From the NCBI GenBank assembly GCA_015680685.1, contig MNCI01004683.1:73725-111433 (forward strand): a stretch of DNA of 37,709 nt. Direction: 5' to 3'. The stretch comes from Gnetum montanum (taxonomy: Eukaryota; Streptophyta; Gnetopsida; Gnetales; Gnetaceae). Of this stretch, positions 20,765-30,869 are shown piece by piece. How positions within the stretch are numbered: the stretch's first letter is position 1; each line of letters begins with the position of its first letter. Both the position numbers and the translations under genes were made by a program. The notes under the pieces are model-generated. The model had not been told where the DNA came from. It did not search any database and saw only the letters and a program-made list of their open reading frames with translations.

Positions 20765-22801
20765 ATGAAGGATATCCCCCATGACTAAACCTTTGATCAT
20801 GGCGAGAATTAATAATAAATGGAAAGTTTGGATTCATGCATGTTGGAAATATTGGGGTTTGGTTATATCCAAACCATTGGGTGCCTTTTGGAGTGGTGGT
20901 AAGAATGTTCTCAATTTGGGGTTCACACACTTGATTAAAGTAGGCATAGTGGGGCAGATTATAAGATGTGGTCATGTGATAAGAAGCTGACCCACCATGT
21001 GACCCATGACCATAAGACAATATGCAAGGATCGTTATGTCTCTCCATGTTATTATATTCATTGGGCCGCATGGTTGTTGGAGTGTTGATTGGTGGCCTTG
21101 ATAAGGTAACAGGAGGCATTGAGTTCTAGATAGAAGATGCATCACAATGTTGGACTTGTGTTGAGTTGGTGGATGCAGTGGTTTCAGAACCATGTTGTCT
21201 CTTTCTATGGTCATGCCTAAAGAAAGGATGCTTCCAACATTATGGAGGACTTCCACTGCTATTGATAGTAGCAGCACAAGTAACGTTCATGGGTTGGTGC
21301 TATGGTGCAAAGCATTCTGGCACAATTGGTGGCGATATAGAAGGAGGTGAATGATGAGAATATGGAGAGCGAGGAGAAGTGCAAGGAACATGAGGTGGTG
21401 ATCTTGTTGGAGAGGACATGGGTTGATAGTACTTAGAAGAATAATAACAATGTGGTGAAATAGAGGGTGTTGACATAGTTGGGGAAAAAGGATGCTGAAC
21501 ATAATAAGCGCTTGGGTTAGGATGGTATGAAGGGTGTGACCAGTTTGAAAGTAGCCTCCCCCATGATTGGGGTTTTGCCCACTATGGTTGAACCTGATAT
21601 TTCTGTACGAAATCTAGATGTAACATTCCTTCTCAATGCTCATGTAAATGTGACAAGATTGGATATTGGCCCTTAGGGCAATCATACAGGAAAATGTCAC
21701 ATTGATATGGGTGATTTGTAGTTGAGCTCTTATCCCTATTTTCTTCAACCCTTCTTTCCGATTGTCAAGTGGTGTTTAGTCCTGTTTCTAAGTTTGGCAT
21801 GGTTCCACCTCTAATAATGTTGGCATATTCTCTACATTTTTCATGTACCCATTCCGTTATCTTATTAATATTTGCCTAAATTTCATCTAGTGATTGTAGT
21901 ATTGACAAAGATGATGTCACCTCATTGGGGTGAGCTAATTCCTCCTCTTCATGATCATGGACCTTTACTATTTTGAGATTTTGGTCCTATTGAGATCTTT
22001 CAACATTCTCCCATTTAGCTATTTCTCCTTCTTCTTTTGCTACCCGCTTAATAAGCTCTTGGAATTGATGGGTTTGTAGTTCATATAGTTGACCTGGGGC
22101 ATACATCCCCAGGGTTTCCCTTGTTTTATTATGGAGCCCATCCATGATGTGATACATTATGATTTCCTCAGAGAACCCATGGCCTGGGCATTTGTTTAAT
22201 AAAGAGTAATACTTGTTAAGGCCATGTCCAAGGGTTCATGTCATACTTGTTTCCACTCTTGGATTTGTTTCCTCAAGGCTGACACTCTTGCATAGGTTTA
22301 TTATCTTTTAGTGAAGAGCTCTACCATTGTCAACCAATGTCGAATTGATTTTGGTTTTAAGGGCCTGTACCATACTTTTGCTTGACCAATGAGTGTTGTA
22401 GGAAAGAGCTTAAGTTTTTGCCACCCATTATCAATATTGTTCCATACACAGGCATCATGGAAGGCTTGTAAATGATGTTGTGGATGTAAATCATATCCTC
22501 CTGAAAACTTGGGAAAGTTGTTTAAATCAAGCTTGGGTAGATGACTTTTCTTGCGATGCCTATGGGATATTTGAACAACCTCTTGTATATGCATTAGGCT
22601 CTTAGTAACTAGCAAGGGTTCATCATCACTAGGTAGGTTATGAGTTTGTGAGTTGGGACGATGTTGTCTTCGTTTATGTACACAGGAGACCCCTACATAA
22701 GATTGATCACTCCAAACTTCGTCTTCATCATAAATTTCGTTGGTTCTTGAATGAATTGCCTCATTGGTTCTTGCGTTACCATAGTCTTGTGAGAGAGACA
22801 T
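20765..22801 (-). pseudogene. Element B gag (degraded)
   Basis: The ATG at 22801 (MSLSQDYGNARTNEAIHS) opens a frame of 166 codons to 22301. It contains LPKLDLNNFPKFSGGYDL, HHLQAFHDAC, NGWQKLKLFPTTLIGQAKVWY and IRHWLTMVELF, the retrotransposon gag core. Two adjacent stops follow. The rest is readable in pieces, with KEEN-type helices around 22250-21990. A P/S/T/N/H-rich tail is open at 21119-20760 (MRPNEYNNMERHND, GYNQTPIFPTCMNPNFPF). It is shorter than the A gag N-terminus by about 60 codons. No protease or pol lies between this gag and the 3' LTR, so B depended on another element. Confidence 0.75.
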
Positions 22802-22914
22802 TGTTGTGAATTGTGTGTGACTTAATTGAAAGTAATTTCTTTTCTAAAAGATATATCGTTAATACTTTGTTACAACAATATTGTATGATATAACTAATCT
22901 AAATAACTAGCACC

Positions 22915-22933
22915 ATCCTCGAAAATGGTGCCA
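22915..22933 (-). other. Primer binding site of element B (decayed tRNA-Asp type)
   Basis: The minus strand reads TGGCACCATTTTCGAGGAT one base after the LTR3 end. It is colinear with the PBS of A, with changes in the middle. Confidence 0.65.
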
Positions 22934-22934
22934 A

Positions 22935-23587
22935 TGATGAGTGGCTAGGTACCCCTACACTCAACCATATGAATATGAATGTGTATGCACAATCTGGTTG
23001 AACTCCATAGATGGACTAGTTGTGGTATATAGATAGTTACACATTGATTGTAGTTCATTGTCTTCCCACATGGATTAGTTTTTGCTTTGTCACATATTAT
23101 TTAGTCTAGAGTGAGGTGAATGATATAATTTCTAACACTAGGCTACTCCTAGAGACAATGAAAAATAATCTTAATTAAACTAATAAGCAATAGGAAATAA
23201 AGTCTAAGCTAGCCTAAGTGTGATGAGCTTTTGTCCTTAATCATCTGTATGCTTCTTGGACCTCATGTACTACTTTTGGGATTACCAAGCACACATTACT
23301 TGAGCACTCCTAAATACGCTACTAGGTTACAAAGTAGTTACACTTCAATGTTCATGATTAAGTTGTACTCATTCCACATTTAACAACAGGAATAGTAAAT
23401 GATGATAAAGAAATATTAACTAAGAAAACAATAAATAACAATAATAATTAAACAATTAAAAACTAAGTGAATGCTGCAATGATGGAGTAATCTTGATCTT
23501 TATTGTCGATCATGTGCATGTCCAAGTATGTCACACTCAAATAAAGGCTCCATACAATTATAATTATCACATTGCAGGCATGCACTA
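22935..23587 (-). repeat. LTR3: 5' LTR of element B, truncated
   Basis: It begins TGATGAGTGG and follows LTR2 as far as CATGCACTAG (23587). The remaining 215 bp or so, with the TATA box and GATATC cluster, are absent. The 5' promoter of B is therefore lost. What follows is a short inverted LTR piece and then element C. Confidence 0.8.
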
Positions 23588-23610
23588 GCAATAAAGATCA
23601 ATATTACTCC
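23588..23610 (+). repeat. Inverted 23-bp LTR fragment at the B/C junction
   Basis: GCAATAAAGATCAATATTAC followed by TCC is the reverse complement of 23484-23506 in LTR3 with two mismatches out of 23. The arms lie 81 bp apart. It covers the AATAAA region of the LTR in the opposite orientation and marks the rearrangement breakpoint. Confidence 0.65.
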
Positions 23611-24836
23611 TAGGGATGAGTTGTGTTACATTCGTTTAGGGCTTTGACCAGCCCACAAAGGCTTCCCATGGGACAAGTTGTGTTACGTCCATCATGAGTT
23701 CAGTGGTTGATGTGAAGAGAATGCCATGTGCATCACAATGTGTATGCCAAGGGGATGTGAAATCATGAGTATGTGGGGGATGAGAGGATATTGGGATGAA
23801 GGAGTGGATGTGCATAAGTTGTAATAGGGATGAGGGAAATGTGCACTCTTGAGTAGCTTAACTAGTCCAATCATGCATATCAGAGCAATGTGGTGACTTG
23901 CTGCTGCAATGAGATGCATCTCTGCACGACCACCTCCGAGACTTCATCCTGCAAACACAATTCCAAGTAGACAAGAAAACCACATAACATGAAATGCTAA
24001 TGTAAATGCCAGATGTGAAGATTCTGCATGTGCTAGATGCAAAGATGCTGTAAATGTGCCAAATGCTGTGTCAGTTGCAAGTGCTCAGGAAGCTAATGAA
24101 AGTACCAGCGTGATGATGTTGCAAGTCCTCTGAAGGTTGCACTGATGGCAAGTGCTTTAAAAGATCAGGAGAATGGTGGGAGGTAATGATGATGTGAGTG
24201 CCACCAAGGCCGCATTAATGGAAAGTGCTCCAAAAGATCTACAACATGCTAGTTTAAATTCCTAGCAGATTGTGAACACAGTTTAAGATCCTAGTAGACC
24301 ATGATGTTCTAGTTTATAGTCCTCGTAGACTACTAGATGCTAGTTTAATGTCATAGCGGATAGTGAATATTGTGCCAATTTAATGTCATGACCCAAGGAA
24401 GAGCTGTTGTGCTAGTTTAATGTCATGACCCAAGGACGTGGTATGCCAGTTTATAGTTATAGTGGACTGTTTGTGCTAGTTTATAATCATAGCAGACTAT
24501 CTGTGCTAGTCTATAGTCATAGCGGACTAGTGCTTACCTTACTTGTGTAAGGTGCGATGCTACATGCGTAGTCATGCTGTGTGCTTGCAAGATCCTGCAA
24601 AAATCAACTAGAAAGAAAACAACATCAAGCAACACCTATTGTAAACAGAGTTAAAATGTACGAATGAAAGAAAAGAAATGCGAAAAGTGATAATTTTAGG
24701 CCGTTCTGGGTCATAGGCTAGTTTAAGGCCTTTTTGGGCCATATGTTTTTGTTGTTTTTCGAATGCAATGCATAAGCTAAGTAGATGGTGTGTAAACAAA
24801 GTAGAAATATGTAAACAAAGAGAAGTAGTGTGTAAA
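23611..24836 (-). other. Non-coding 3' region of element C, with degenerate repeats at 24255-24530
   Basis: I see no convincing coding frame. Between about 24255 and 24530 a unit close to GCTAGTTTAATGTCATAGCGGA recurs 7-8 times at irregular spacing of roughly 30-45 bp. The same unit forms the regular 30-bp array in C gag (27681-27858). A variant with CATGACCCAAGGA occurs twice. No LTR matching 29001-30433 is visible, so the 3' LTR of C is missing. Confidence 0.5.
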
Positions 24837-26090
24837 CTAGGCAAGCAGGTGAAATGTAAATGGGTGAACAAATGTAACCCAAGAAAAAACCAAAAATGCA
24901 TGGCCAATGGAGGCAAGGGGTGAGTTGGTGCTTAATGTGTTTTTGGCCAAGGAAAAGTCTTGATCACATAGTTGCTTCCTAATTAGGTGTGGATTAGGGG
25001 GTGTGCAAGGCTTAGGATCCTCTAGGAGGCTGTTGTCTTCAATCACTTATTTGGGTGTGTTAGCCTTAGGCGCTGCATTGGTTGTTGTAGATGTACCACC
25101 AAGAAACCCTTCTTTTGAAACTTGTGCCATGTCCATGTCATGGATAGTCAAAGATGAAGAATTATCACCATGGATGATAACTTGACCACCTTTGTATGGA
25201 AGGTGGATTTCTTGGTGGATGGAAGAGGAGATGGCCCTTAGTTGGGCTAGCCAAGGCTTGCCTAGAATCATGTTGAAACCTGACATCTCCTCTATGATAG
25301 TGAAATCTGCACTAGTGGGGAATTGCTCTCCTGCCACGAAGGCTAAGTTGATTGTACCCCTGATTGTGACACGTGATCCATTGAAGGATTTTAGACACGT
25401 GGTTTTGGTTGGCCTAATTTCATTTACCAGACCTAGTTTGTCGATAACGGAGTACAAGACTACGTTTGTTGCTGCACCATCATCGACATATGCTCTGTGG
25501 ATGGTACACTACCCAACACAAATGCTAATGGATAGTGGAGCTGTAGTGACCTCCTCTCATTCAAGGTTGACTTTGACTATATCATCGTGAAAGGCTAGGA
25601 TTGTTGAACCTAATTCTTGTGGTGTAGGGGGCAACATCATTCCATAGATGGATGCCTCATCTGCAGGGATGTCCTTCATAATAGGAATGGAGGCCAACAT
25701 TTGGGCTGGCACTTGGCAATGAGTAGATGAGGTCATGACTAGGTCATACAAGATCAATGTTGTATTCTTTTTCTTGAGCGTTTGTTTCACCTCAGTTAGT
25801 GCAGCTATGATGTCTTTGTCATTGGTTGTTGTGTTGGCCTTGATTTCCTCCATGTGGCTTGAAAGATAGATATCTCAGGGAGGGGGCTTAGGCTTGGTTT
25901 GCTTGTCTTGCTTGGGGGTAGGGGTCCCAGTGTTTGGTTGTTGCTTGTTGGTTATAATATTTGCTTTATCCATGGGGGTTGCAAGGCACTCATTTGTCCT
26001 CTTGAGTTGCCATTTAGTAGGCCTACCTAGGTCACTAATGGGGTCAGCCCTTGAAGGAGGAGAGATTGAGACATTGCCCACTATTGGGCT
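24837..26090 (-). pseudogene. Element C linker and aspartic protease
   Basis: This is the same frame as C gag, without a frameshift. Pieces are separated by stops at 26091, 25875, 25557, about 25510 and 25047. The active-site region reads AYVDDGAATNVVLYSVIDK (about 25490-25435), in the place of the VDGGSS or DTG-like motif of Tat-type proteases. SADFTIIEE, FNMILGKPWLAQLRAISS and HGDNSS follow, the usual flap and C-terminal phrases (ILGRPWL in relatives). After 25047 about 70 codons more are open to 24837 and then nothing. No RT follows, so C encodes gag and PR only. The protease would mature its own Gag. Confidence 0.8.
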
Positions 26091-28487
26091 TCAGGTAGGT
26101 GAGGGGCCATCACGTTGTGGCACCCTTATGACAAATGGTGATTTAGGAGTTGTTGTGTGACCAACTAGTTGTGGCACCTTGATGATGAAAGGTTGCTTAG
26201 TAGTTGTTGCTGCATCATGCCAGTTTAACTTCTTAGCGGATGGTTGGTTTGAAACCTTGACCACAAAGGGTGTTGTGGGTGCCTGAGGTGGCACTTTGAT
26301 AACAAAGGGAGACCTCTTGCTTGTGGAGGCTGAGGGGACCCTTGCCTTGTTAAGAGGCACATGGATCACAAAAGGTTGTTGCATAGGTTTGGGCTTGCCA
26401 CCTATGCTAATGAAGTTTATGACATAGGAAGTGTAGTCTGCATTGGATTGGCTCACTATGTCTAGCACCAATTGGCCCCATTCTATCATTCTTTGTAGGT
26501 TGTCCTGCAAAGCATGACAGTTGTCCGTACTATGACCAGACAACTGGAGGTAATGATAGTATTGGTCCAGCTTGAAGTGTTGTGGGACTGGGGGCTCATT
26601 TAGTATTGCTGAGGCAGGGTTCCTCAGTAGTTTGCAGTACCTATCATGTTTTTGGTGAGCAATCTCTGATACATGTTTGTATTGGATTTGCCCAACTTTC
26701 AGGAGTTTCTTCAATAGTTTAGAGGGTTCCATCGGTAGTGGTGTATACCTTGAATGATCCTTGTGCTCAAAGTTGGACCTTAGGGTAGCCCCTATCGATG
26801 TAGGTGAGTTGGTGCCAGAGTTGGTAGTTTTGTCAGTTGGGGCCTTGGGCTGCTTAGTTGTCAGGTCTCGGCTAGTTGCTTTTGTGCTTGTGGCCATTGT
26901 TGCCACTGTTGTGTTTTTCTTGTGAGCATGTTGGTTTCTGTAGGCCATGTAGGCTGGGTCATTGCTAGCTTGCACTACTTCCTCTATGCCTTTTGTTTGG
27001 GAAAAGGCTTGGCTAAGAGACTTCAAGGCTAGATAACATAGTTTAGACTTGATGAAGTCATTCACTGCACCTTTGAAGATGGCCAGTAGATGTGTCTCTA
27101 TTAGGGGTTCATGAATTTCACTCAATGCAACATTCCAACGTTGGAGGAATTTTGGCATGGGTTCTTGAGGCCCCTGCTTAACCTACATGAGCTGGTTGAG
27201 GGTTGCTTTAGGCTTTAGGTTGTACCTAAAGTGTATCACAAACTAGCTTATGAAATTCTCCAAAGTGGAGATTGAGGCCTTGGGTAGCATGCGATACCAG
27301 TCTAAGGCCTTACTAGTGAGTGACATGGGGAACATGTGCATGATGGTGTGTGGCCAAGATTGAAGGAGTAGGCACTCAGATCAAAATGTGACCAAGTGTG
27401 CATTGGGATCCCCTTCACCATTGTGCTTGGTGAATTGTGGTAGCTAGACCCTAGTTGGGAGAGTTAGAGGTGGTATCGTAGGACTTATGGGATCATCTTG
27501 ATAGAAGTCCACCACCTTGATGGTGTCAGAGGAGGTATCCTTAAGTCAGTTGATCTCCTTTGTCAAGCTTTCGATTAGCTAGAATGCCTAATTCAAGCTT
27601 GAGGATGTGCTAGCTGATTGCATTGGTTAGGCTTGTGTTGGTTGCATAGCATAGGGTCAAATTGTTGGTTGTGGAGTTTGCCAGTGTAATGTCATAGCGG
27701 ATGGTTGTTGCCAGTTTAATGTCGTAGTGGACAGTTGTTGCTAGTTTAACATCGTAGTGGATGGTTGTTGCCAATTTAATGTCGTAGTGGACGGTTGTTG
27801 CTAGTTTAACGTCGTAGCAGACGATTGTTGCCAGTTTAATGTCATAGCAGACAATTGTAGTTGATGTGTTGGCTGAGGAATGGGTGTGATGATCGAGGTG
27901 GGCCACACACAAGTGGGTTGGACGGACACCACAGATGTCAATGAGATAGGTGGGATGTAGGATGCCTAAGTTTTTTGGGGTTGGGAGGTGGCCCCTGCAT
28001 GAGCATAGTGTTGGGAAAATGCATTAGTTGCTTGCGACGAAGGTTGAATTGGCATGGTCACCATCTTGGAGAGGATGGGTGGACCGAACTGAGAAGGGAC
28101 TGTACTAGGGAGTGGTCTTTGGAAGATAGTGTAGAGGGGGCTCTTATGCTCAGAGTGGGCCTCAAGCTCATCTTCTTCCTTCTGTGAGGCTTCCTCATAG
28201 GTTGTCCTTGCATCATGCTTGTTTGCATGGATGAGTTGGGATAACAATTGGTGGTAGGACTCCGTGAGTGGAATTATGTCAAACAAGAAGGGGTAGTACT
28301 CCCGTTCATTCTGGTGGACTTGTTTGTAGTCATGTTTTGCCTCCAAATCAAGATAATCCACTAGTAATCCTGCTTGGATTTTGGCACAAACAAAATTTTA
28401 TTGTTCGTGGCTTAGTGTGGCATGCTTTGATTGGATCCTAGTGTCAAATGTGTTAGACACCAACGTGGAAGGTTGATCTAGATTCAT
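26091..28487 (-). pseudogene. Element C gag (one frame, many stops, no frameshift)
   Basis: The ATG at 28487 (MNLDQPSTLVSNTF) starts a frame that I can follow without a shift to 24837. Order: an acidic N-terminal domain (28361-27966); a Q/T/P-rich segment with a 10-residue repeat (PSTTTLNWQQ type); LPQF and GEGDPNAHLVTF near 27440; the gag core MFPMSLTSKALDWYRMLP (about 27330), ENFIS and RYNLKPKATLNQL; then the long open piece 27158-26091 with QRWNVALSEIHEPLIETHLL and the C/H motif LSGHSTDNCHALQDNLQRMI (GHxTxxC-like, as in plant Tat/Athila gag). A tail of repeated PFVIKVP units (five or so) follows. The roughly 13 stops in this part nearly all fit CAA, CAG or CGA changed by C-to-T. Confidence 0.85.
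27681..27858. repeat. 30-bp tandem array inside C gag
   Basis: Units start at 27691, 27721, 27751, 27781, 27811 and 27841, each exactly 30 bp, with a partial copy before and a short last unit. The consensus on the plus strand is GTCGTAGTGGACGGTTGTTG then CCAGTTTAAT. The length keeps the gag frame, giving a 10-residue repeat rich in T, S and Q. Two frames are open and the third has a stop in each unit. Confidence 0.85.
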
Positions 28488-28698
28488 GTTCACAGATTGG
28501 GTTGTGAGAGTTGATGTTTGCAGAAAATGGCTATCTCTGAAAACTGCAAAAAAGTAACTAAGTCTGCCAGTAGCAGGAAAATAGCTAAGCATAAAAATAT
28601 AGAAAAATGGCTAAGTGTAAAGATGCAGAAAAAATACTAAGTATAAAAATGCAGAAAAAATGCTAAGTATGAAAACTGTGAAAAATGGCCAACTTTGG

Positions 28699-28919
28699 TG
28701 CTACACTTGCTACGCTGGAGCTTGGTACGCTTGCTACACTGGAGCTTGCTATGCTCGCTATGCTAGAGTTTGCTACGCTATAGCTTATCACGCTCACTAC
28801 GCTGGAGCTTGCTATGCTATAGCTTGTCATGCTCACTATGCTAGAGCTTGCTATGCTATAGCTTGTCAAGCTCGCTATGTTAGAGCTTGCTACGCTCTAA
28901 GAACTTGTTACACTCTCTA
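28699..28919. repeat. GCTATGCTAGAGCTT-type array in the 5' leader of C
   Basis: Between the PBS and gag of C the sequence is built from short units of GCTAYGCTNGAGCTT type. Three consecutive copies of a 39-bp higher-order unit begin at 28771. It also contains AGCT and CTATAG palindromes. On the plus strand it yields a spurious ORF rich in C, Y and A. Just left of it, 28540-28690 holds A-rich repeats of an ATGCAGAAAAAATGCTAAG type. Confidence 0.75.
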
Positions 28920-28974
28920 GAACATCCAGAGTTTTGACTAAGTGCTAATCAAAAATGTAGATAAAAATGGTTTA

Positions 28975-28993
28975 GGTCCTCCTTCTAGCACCA
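28975..28993 (-). other. Probable primer binding site of element C (tRNA not identified)
   Basis: The minus strand reads TGGTGCTAGAAGGAGGACC, seven bases after the LTR end. It begins TGG as a complement of CCA should, and sits between LTR and gag. It is not the tRNA-Asp type of A, B and F, and I cannot name the tRNA. The seven-base gap is longer than usual. Confidence 0.45.
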
Positions 28994-29833
28994 AAAAATA
29001 TGATGTCAGAAAATGTTGGTAGTTGGAACACCGAGAGGTCATCAAGTGTACAGCCTAACCCCAAATTCGTGCAAGGGCTGTGTTGGAGAAAATGGAAACG
29101 GGGTGCCCAGAATGGTCTAGTTGATCAAATAGGGACTTATGTGGTGTTAAAACAACTGTGTTTGAAATGGGCTTGATACTACGTTACGCGTGGGCATCAG
29201 GTCCGTCGAAGCTAGAGCGTAGTAGGGTGTCCCGGCCTAAGAACGGTGATGTAAACATGCAAATATGTATGAAAAAAGTAAGAAAATACAAGTGTTACAC
29301 TAGATACTGAAGAAAAATGCTTGAGAAATGTAATAGAATTTGACAACAGAAGTGCATTGCCCTAAAAGAGGGAGCGTAGCTAATTCACAAAGGTATACAC
29401 AATGTACAATAGGTGTAGTGGGAGCGTAGTCACAGCCTCAGTGGTGTCAAGCTATGAAGTCTGGTGCTCACTGTGTTGAATTGTGCCTATCGGGTTGGAA
29501 GCCACAGTGTACCATGTGATGTTCTACAGGGCTGTAGTGTATCGTGCGGTGTAGCTGTGCCTCTCTGTCGGTGTGGTGTGGTCTGGGTCTCATTTGTCCA
29601 TGGAGCTAAGTGCCAAGATGCCAATGTGCCAAATGCCAAAATAGAAGTGCCAACTGCCTTTTGGTCAAGAATAGAAGCCTCCTCCTTCTCCTCTTCCCCC
29701 CCTTTTCCCCCTCTTTGAAACATTAAGATGCAGGGGTACTTATAGGGCTAGGGTTAGCCCAAAATGCGGATCAGGTGCCACATGGTAGTGCAGTGGATGG
29801 GACCTTAGGACGCTGGCTATTGGGCTTGTCCCA

Positions 29834-30097
29834 TGTTACATGCAGGACACAGGATGTTGTTTGCTATGCTCATCCTGTGTCATGCGTAGGACATAGGACA
29901 CTATCTCCTATGCTTGTCCCGTGTTACCCGTAGGACATAGGACACTGTCTGCTACGTTTGTCCTATGTTACACGTGGGACACGGGACGTTGTTTGCTATG
30001 CTCGTCCCGTGTTACGTGCAGGACATAGGACATTGTATGTTATGCTTATCCCATGTTACGTGCGGGACACAGGACGTTGTCTGCACAGTTGGATAGG
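29834..30097. repeat. 44-bp tandem array in U3 of LTR-C (six units)
   Basis: Units start at 29834, 29878, 29922, 29966, 30010 and 30054, each exactly 44 bp; only the first part of the last unit matches. Each unit carries ACACGGGACG and, 14 bases later, CGTCCCGTGT (or close variants). These are reverse complements, so each unit can form a hairpin with a stem of about 10 bp. Confidence 0.85.
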
Positions 30098-30124
30098 TGT
30101 GCTATGTTGCATAACTTAACAACT

Positions 30125-30298
30125 GTGCTACGTTGTGCTATGCTACATAGCTTGACAGGTGCTACACTGTGCTACGCTATGTAGCATAACATGGTGCTAT
30201 GCTGTGCTACATTGCATAGTGTGATAGGGTGCTATGCTGTGCTACGCTACATAGCGTGATATGGTGGTATGTTGTGCTACACGGCACAGCGTGACATG
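30125..30298. repeat. 35-bp tandem array in U3 of LTR-C (five units)
   Basis: Units start at 30125, 30159, 30194, 30229 and 30264 (34, 35, 35, 35, 35 bp), with a diverged unit before. The core is GTGCTATGCTGTGCTACGCT followed by ACATAGCGTGATA. It directly follows the 44-bp array, and its GCTACGCTATGTAGC-like cores are partly palindromic. Confidence 0.8.
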
Positions 30299-30433
30299 TG
30301 AATCTGCAGGAAGTGCCATCATTCTAACACTTAGAAATTTTTTTTGCAAATCTGGTAGTTGGAGTTGACTACACTCAACACTTAGCCAAATTTGCAGTCG
30401 AGATGCCGAGATCTGAAATTTTATGGTATTTCA

Positions 30434-30830
30434 CCTGGTTCTAAGCATTTTTCAACAGCAAATCAGTAGTGGTGTGGAGGCCTTCATGGATGACTTCTTC
30501 ACTTATAGAGCTATATTTGAACAAGCCTTGGACCTCCTTGAGTAAGTGCTTAAATGATGTGTTGAAACCAACTTGCGACTCAATTGGCAAAAAATTCACT
30601 TAATGGTCCAAGAGGGCATTGTATTGAGGCACAAAATATCACAAGCAAGAATTGATGTAGACACTGAGAAAATAAGGGTCATCCAAGAAATAACTTGCCA
30701 ACTAGAAACTATCAAAGATGTTCAATAATTCCTTGACATACTAGCTACTACCAGCAATTCATAGAGAATTTCTTTAAGATCAAAAAATTGTTGGTGGAGC
30801 TAAGAAAGAAAGATGCTCCCTTTGTTTAGA
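30434..30830 (+). pseudogene. D: C-terminal half of a reverse transcriptase
   Basis: The reading begins inside RT at LSIFQQQISSGVEAFMDDFF (30444 on), the catalytic FMDD box, then FEQALDLLE, ETNLRLNWQKIHLMVQEGIV and TEKIRVIQEI. H has the same phrases (IFHQQIGSEVEVFMDDFS, ETNLRLN). The N-terminal half of RT is absent because LTR-C abuts it. D is probably the pol of F/G, displaced by the B and C insertions. It is in the same orientation and family, but that link is inference. Confidence 0.8.
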
Positions 30831-30869
30831 CCATGGAATGTGAAAAAGCATTCCAATAGCTGAAAGAGA

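Larger units (their letters stand above)
29001..30433 (-). repeat. LTR-C: 5' LTR of element C
   Basis: The plus strand starts TGATGTCAG and ends GGTATTTCA, giving TG/CA ends with a TGA/TCA inverted repeat (1,433 bp). The left side has the PBS and gag of C. The right side is pol of D, which starts mid-RT. A TATA box lies on the minus strand at about 29738-29746 (CCTATAAGTACC context), next to a polypyrimidine run (29690-29715). Upstream of it (plus-strand right) lie two tandem arrays. There is no second copy in the window, so the ends rest on context. Confidence 0.6.

Noticed and set aside
23692-23919. 75-codon minus-strand ORF in the 3' region of C
   Set aside because: It has H/I/P-rich composition, no motif, and no continuity with the gag-PR frame.
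24608-24916. 102-codon minus-strand ORF overlapping the end of the C protease
   Set aside because: It is in a different frame from gag-PR, rich in F, L and H, with no recognised motif. The in-frame continuation to 24837 explains the coding signal.
25192-25590. 132-codon plus-strand ORF
   Set aside because: It is antisense to the protease of C, whose minus-strand frame has clear family motifs.
27681-27858. CRISPR-like regular repeats
   Set aside because: The units are contiguous with no unique spacers, lie inside gag, and the context is a plant retrotransposon.
27610-27912. 100-codon minus-strand ORF with a YDIKLATT-type repeat
   Set aside because: This is a second open frame of the 30-bp array. 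The gag frame through the same array is continuous with gag on both sides, so this one is a shadow.
28660-28920. 86-codon plus-strand ORF rich in Cys, Tyr and Ala
   Set aside because: It is the translation of the GCTATGCT-type array in the C leader, antisense to the element.
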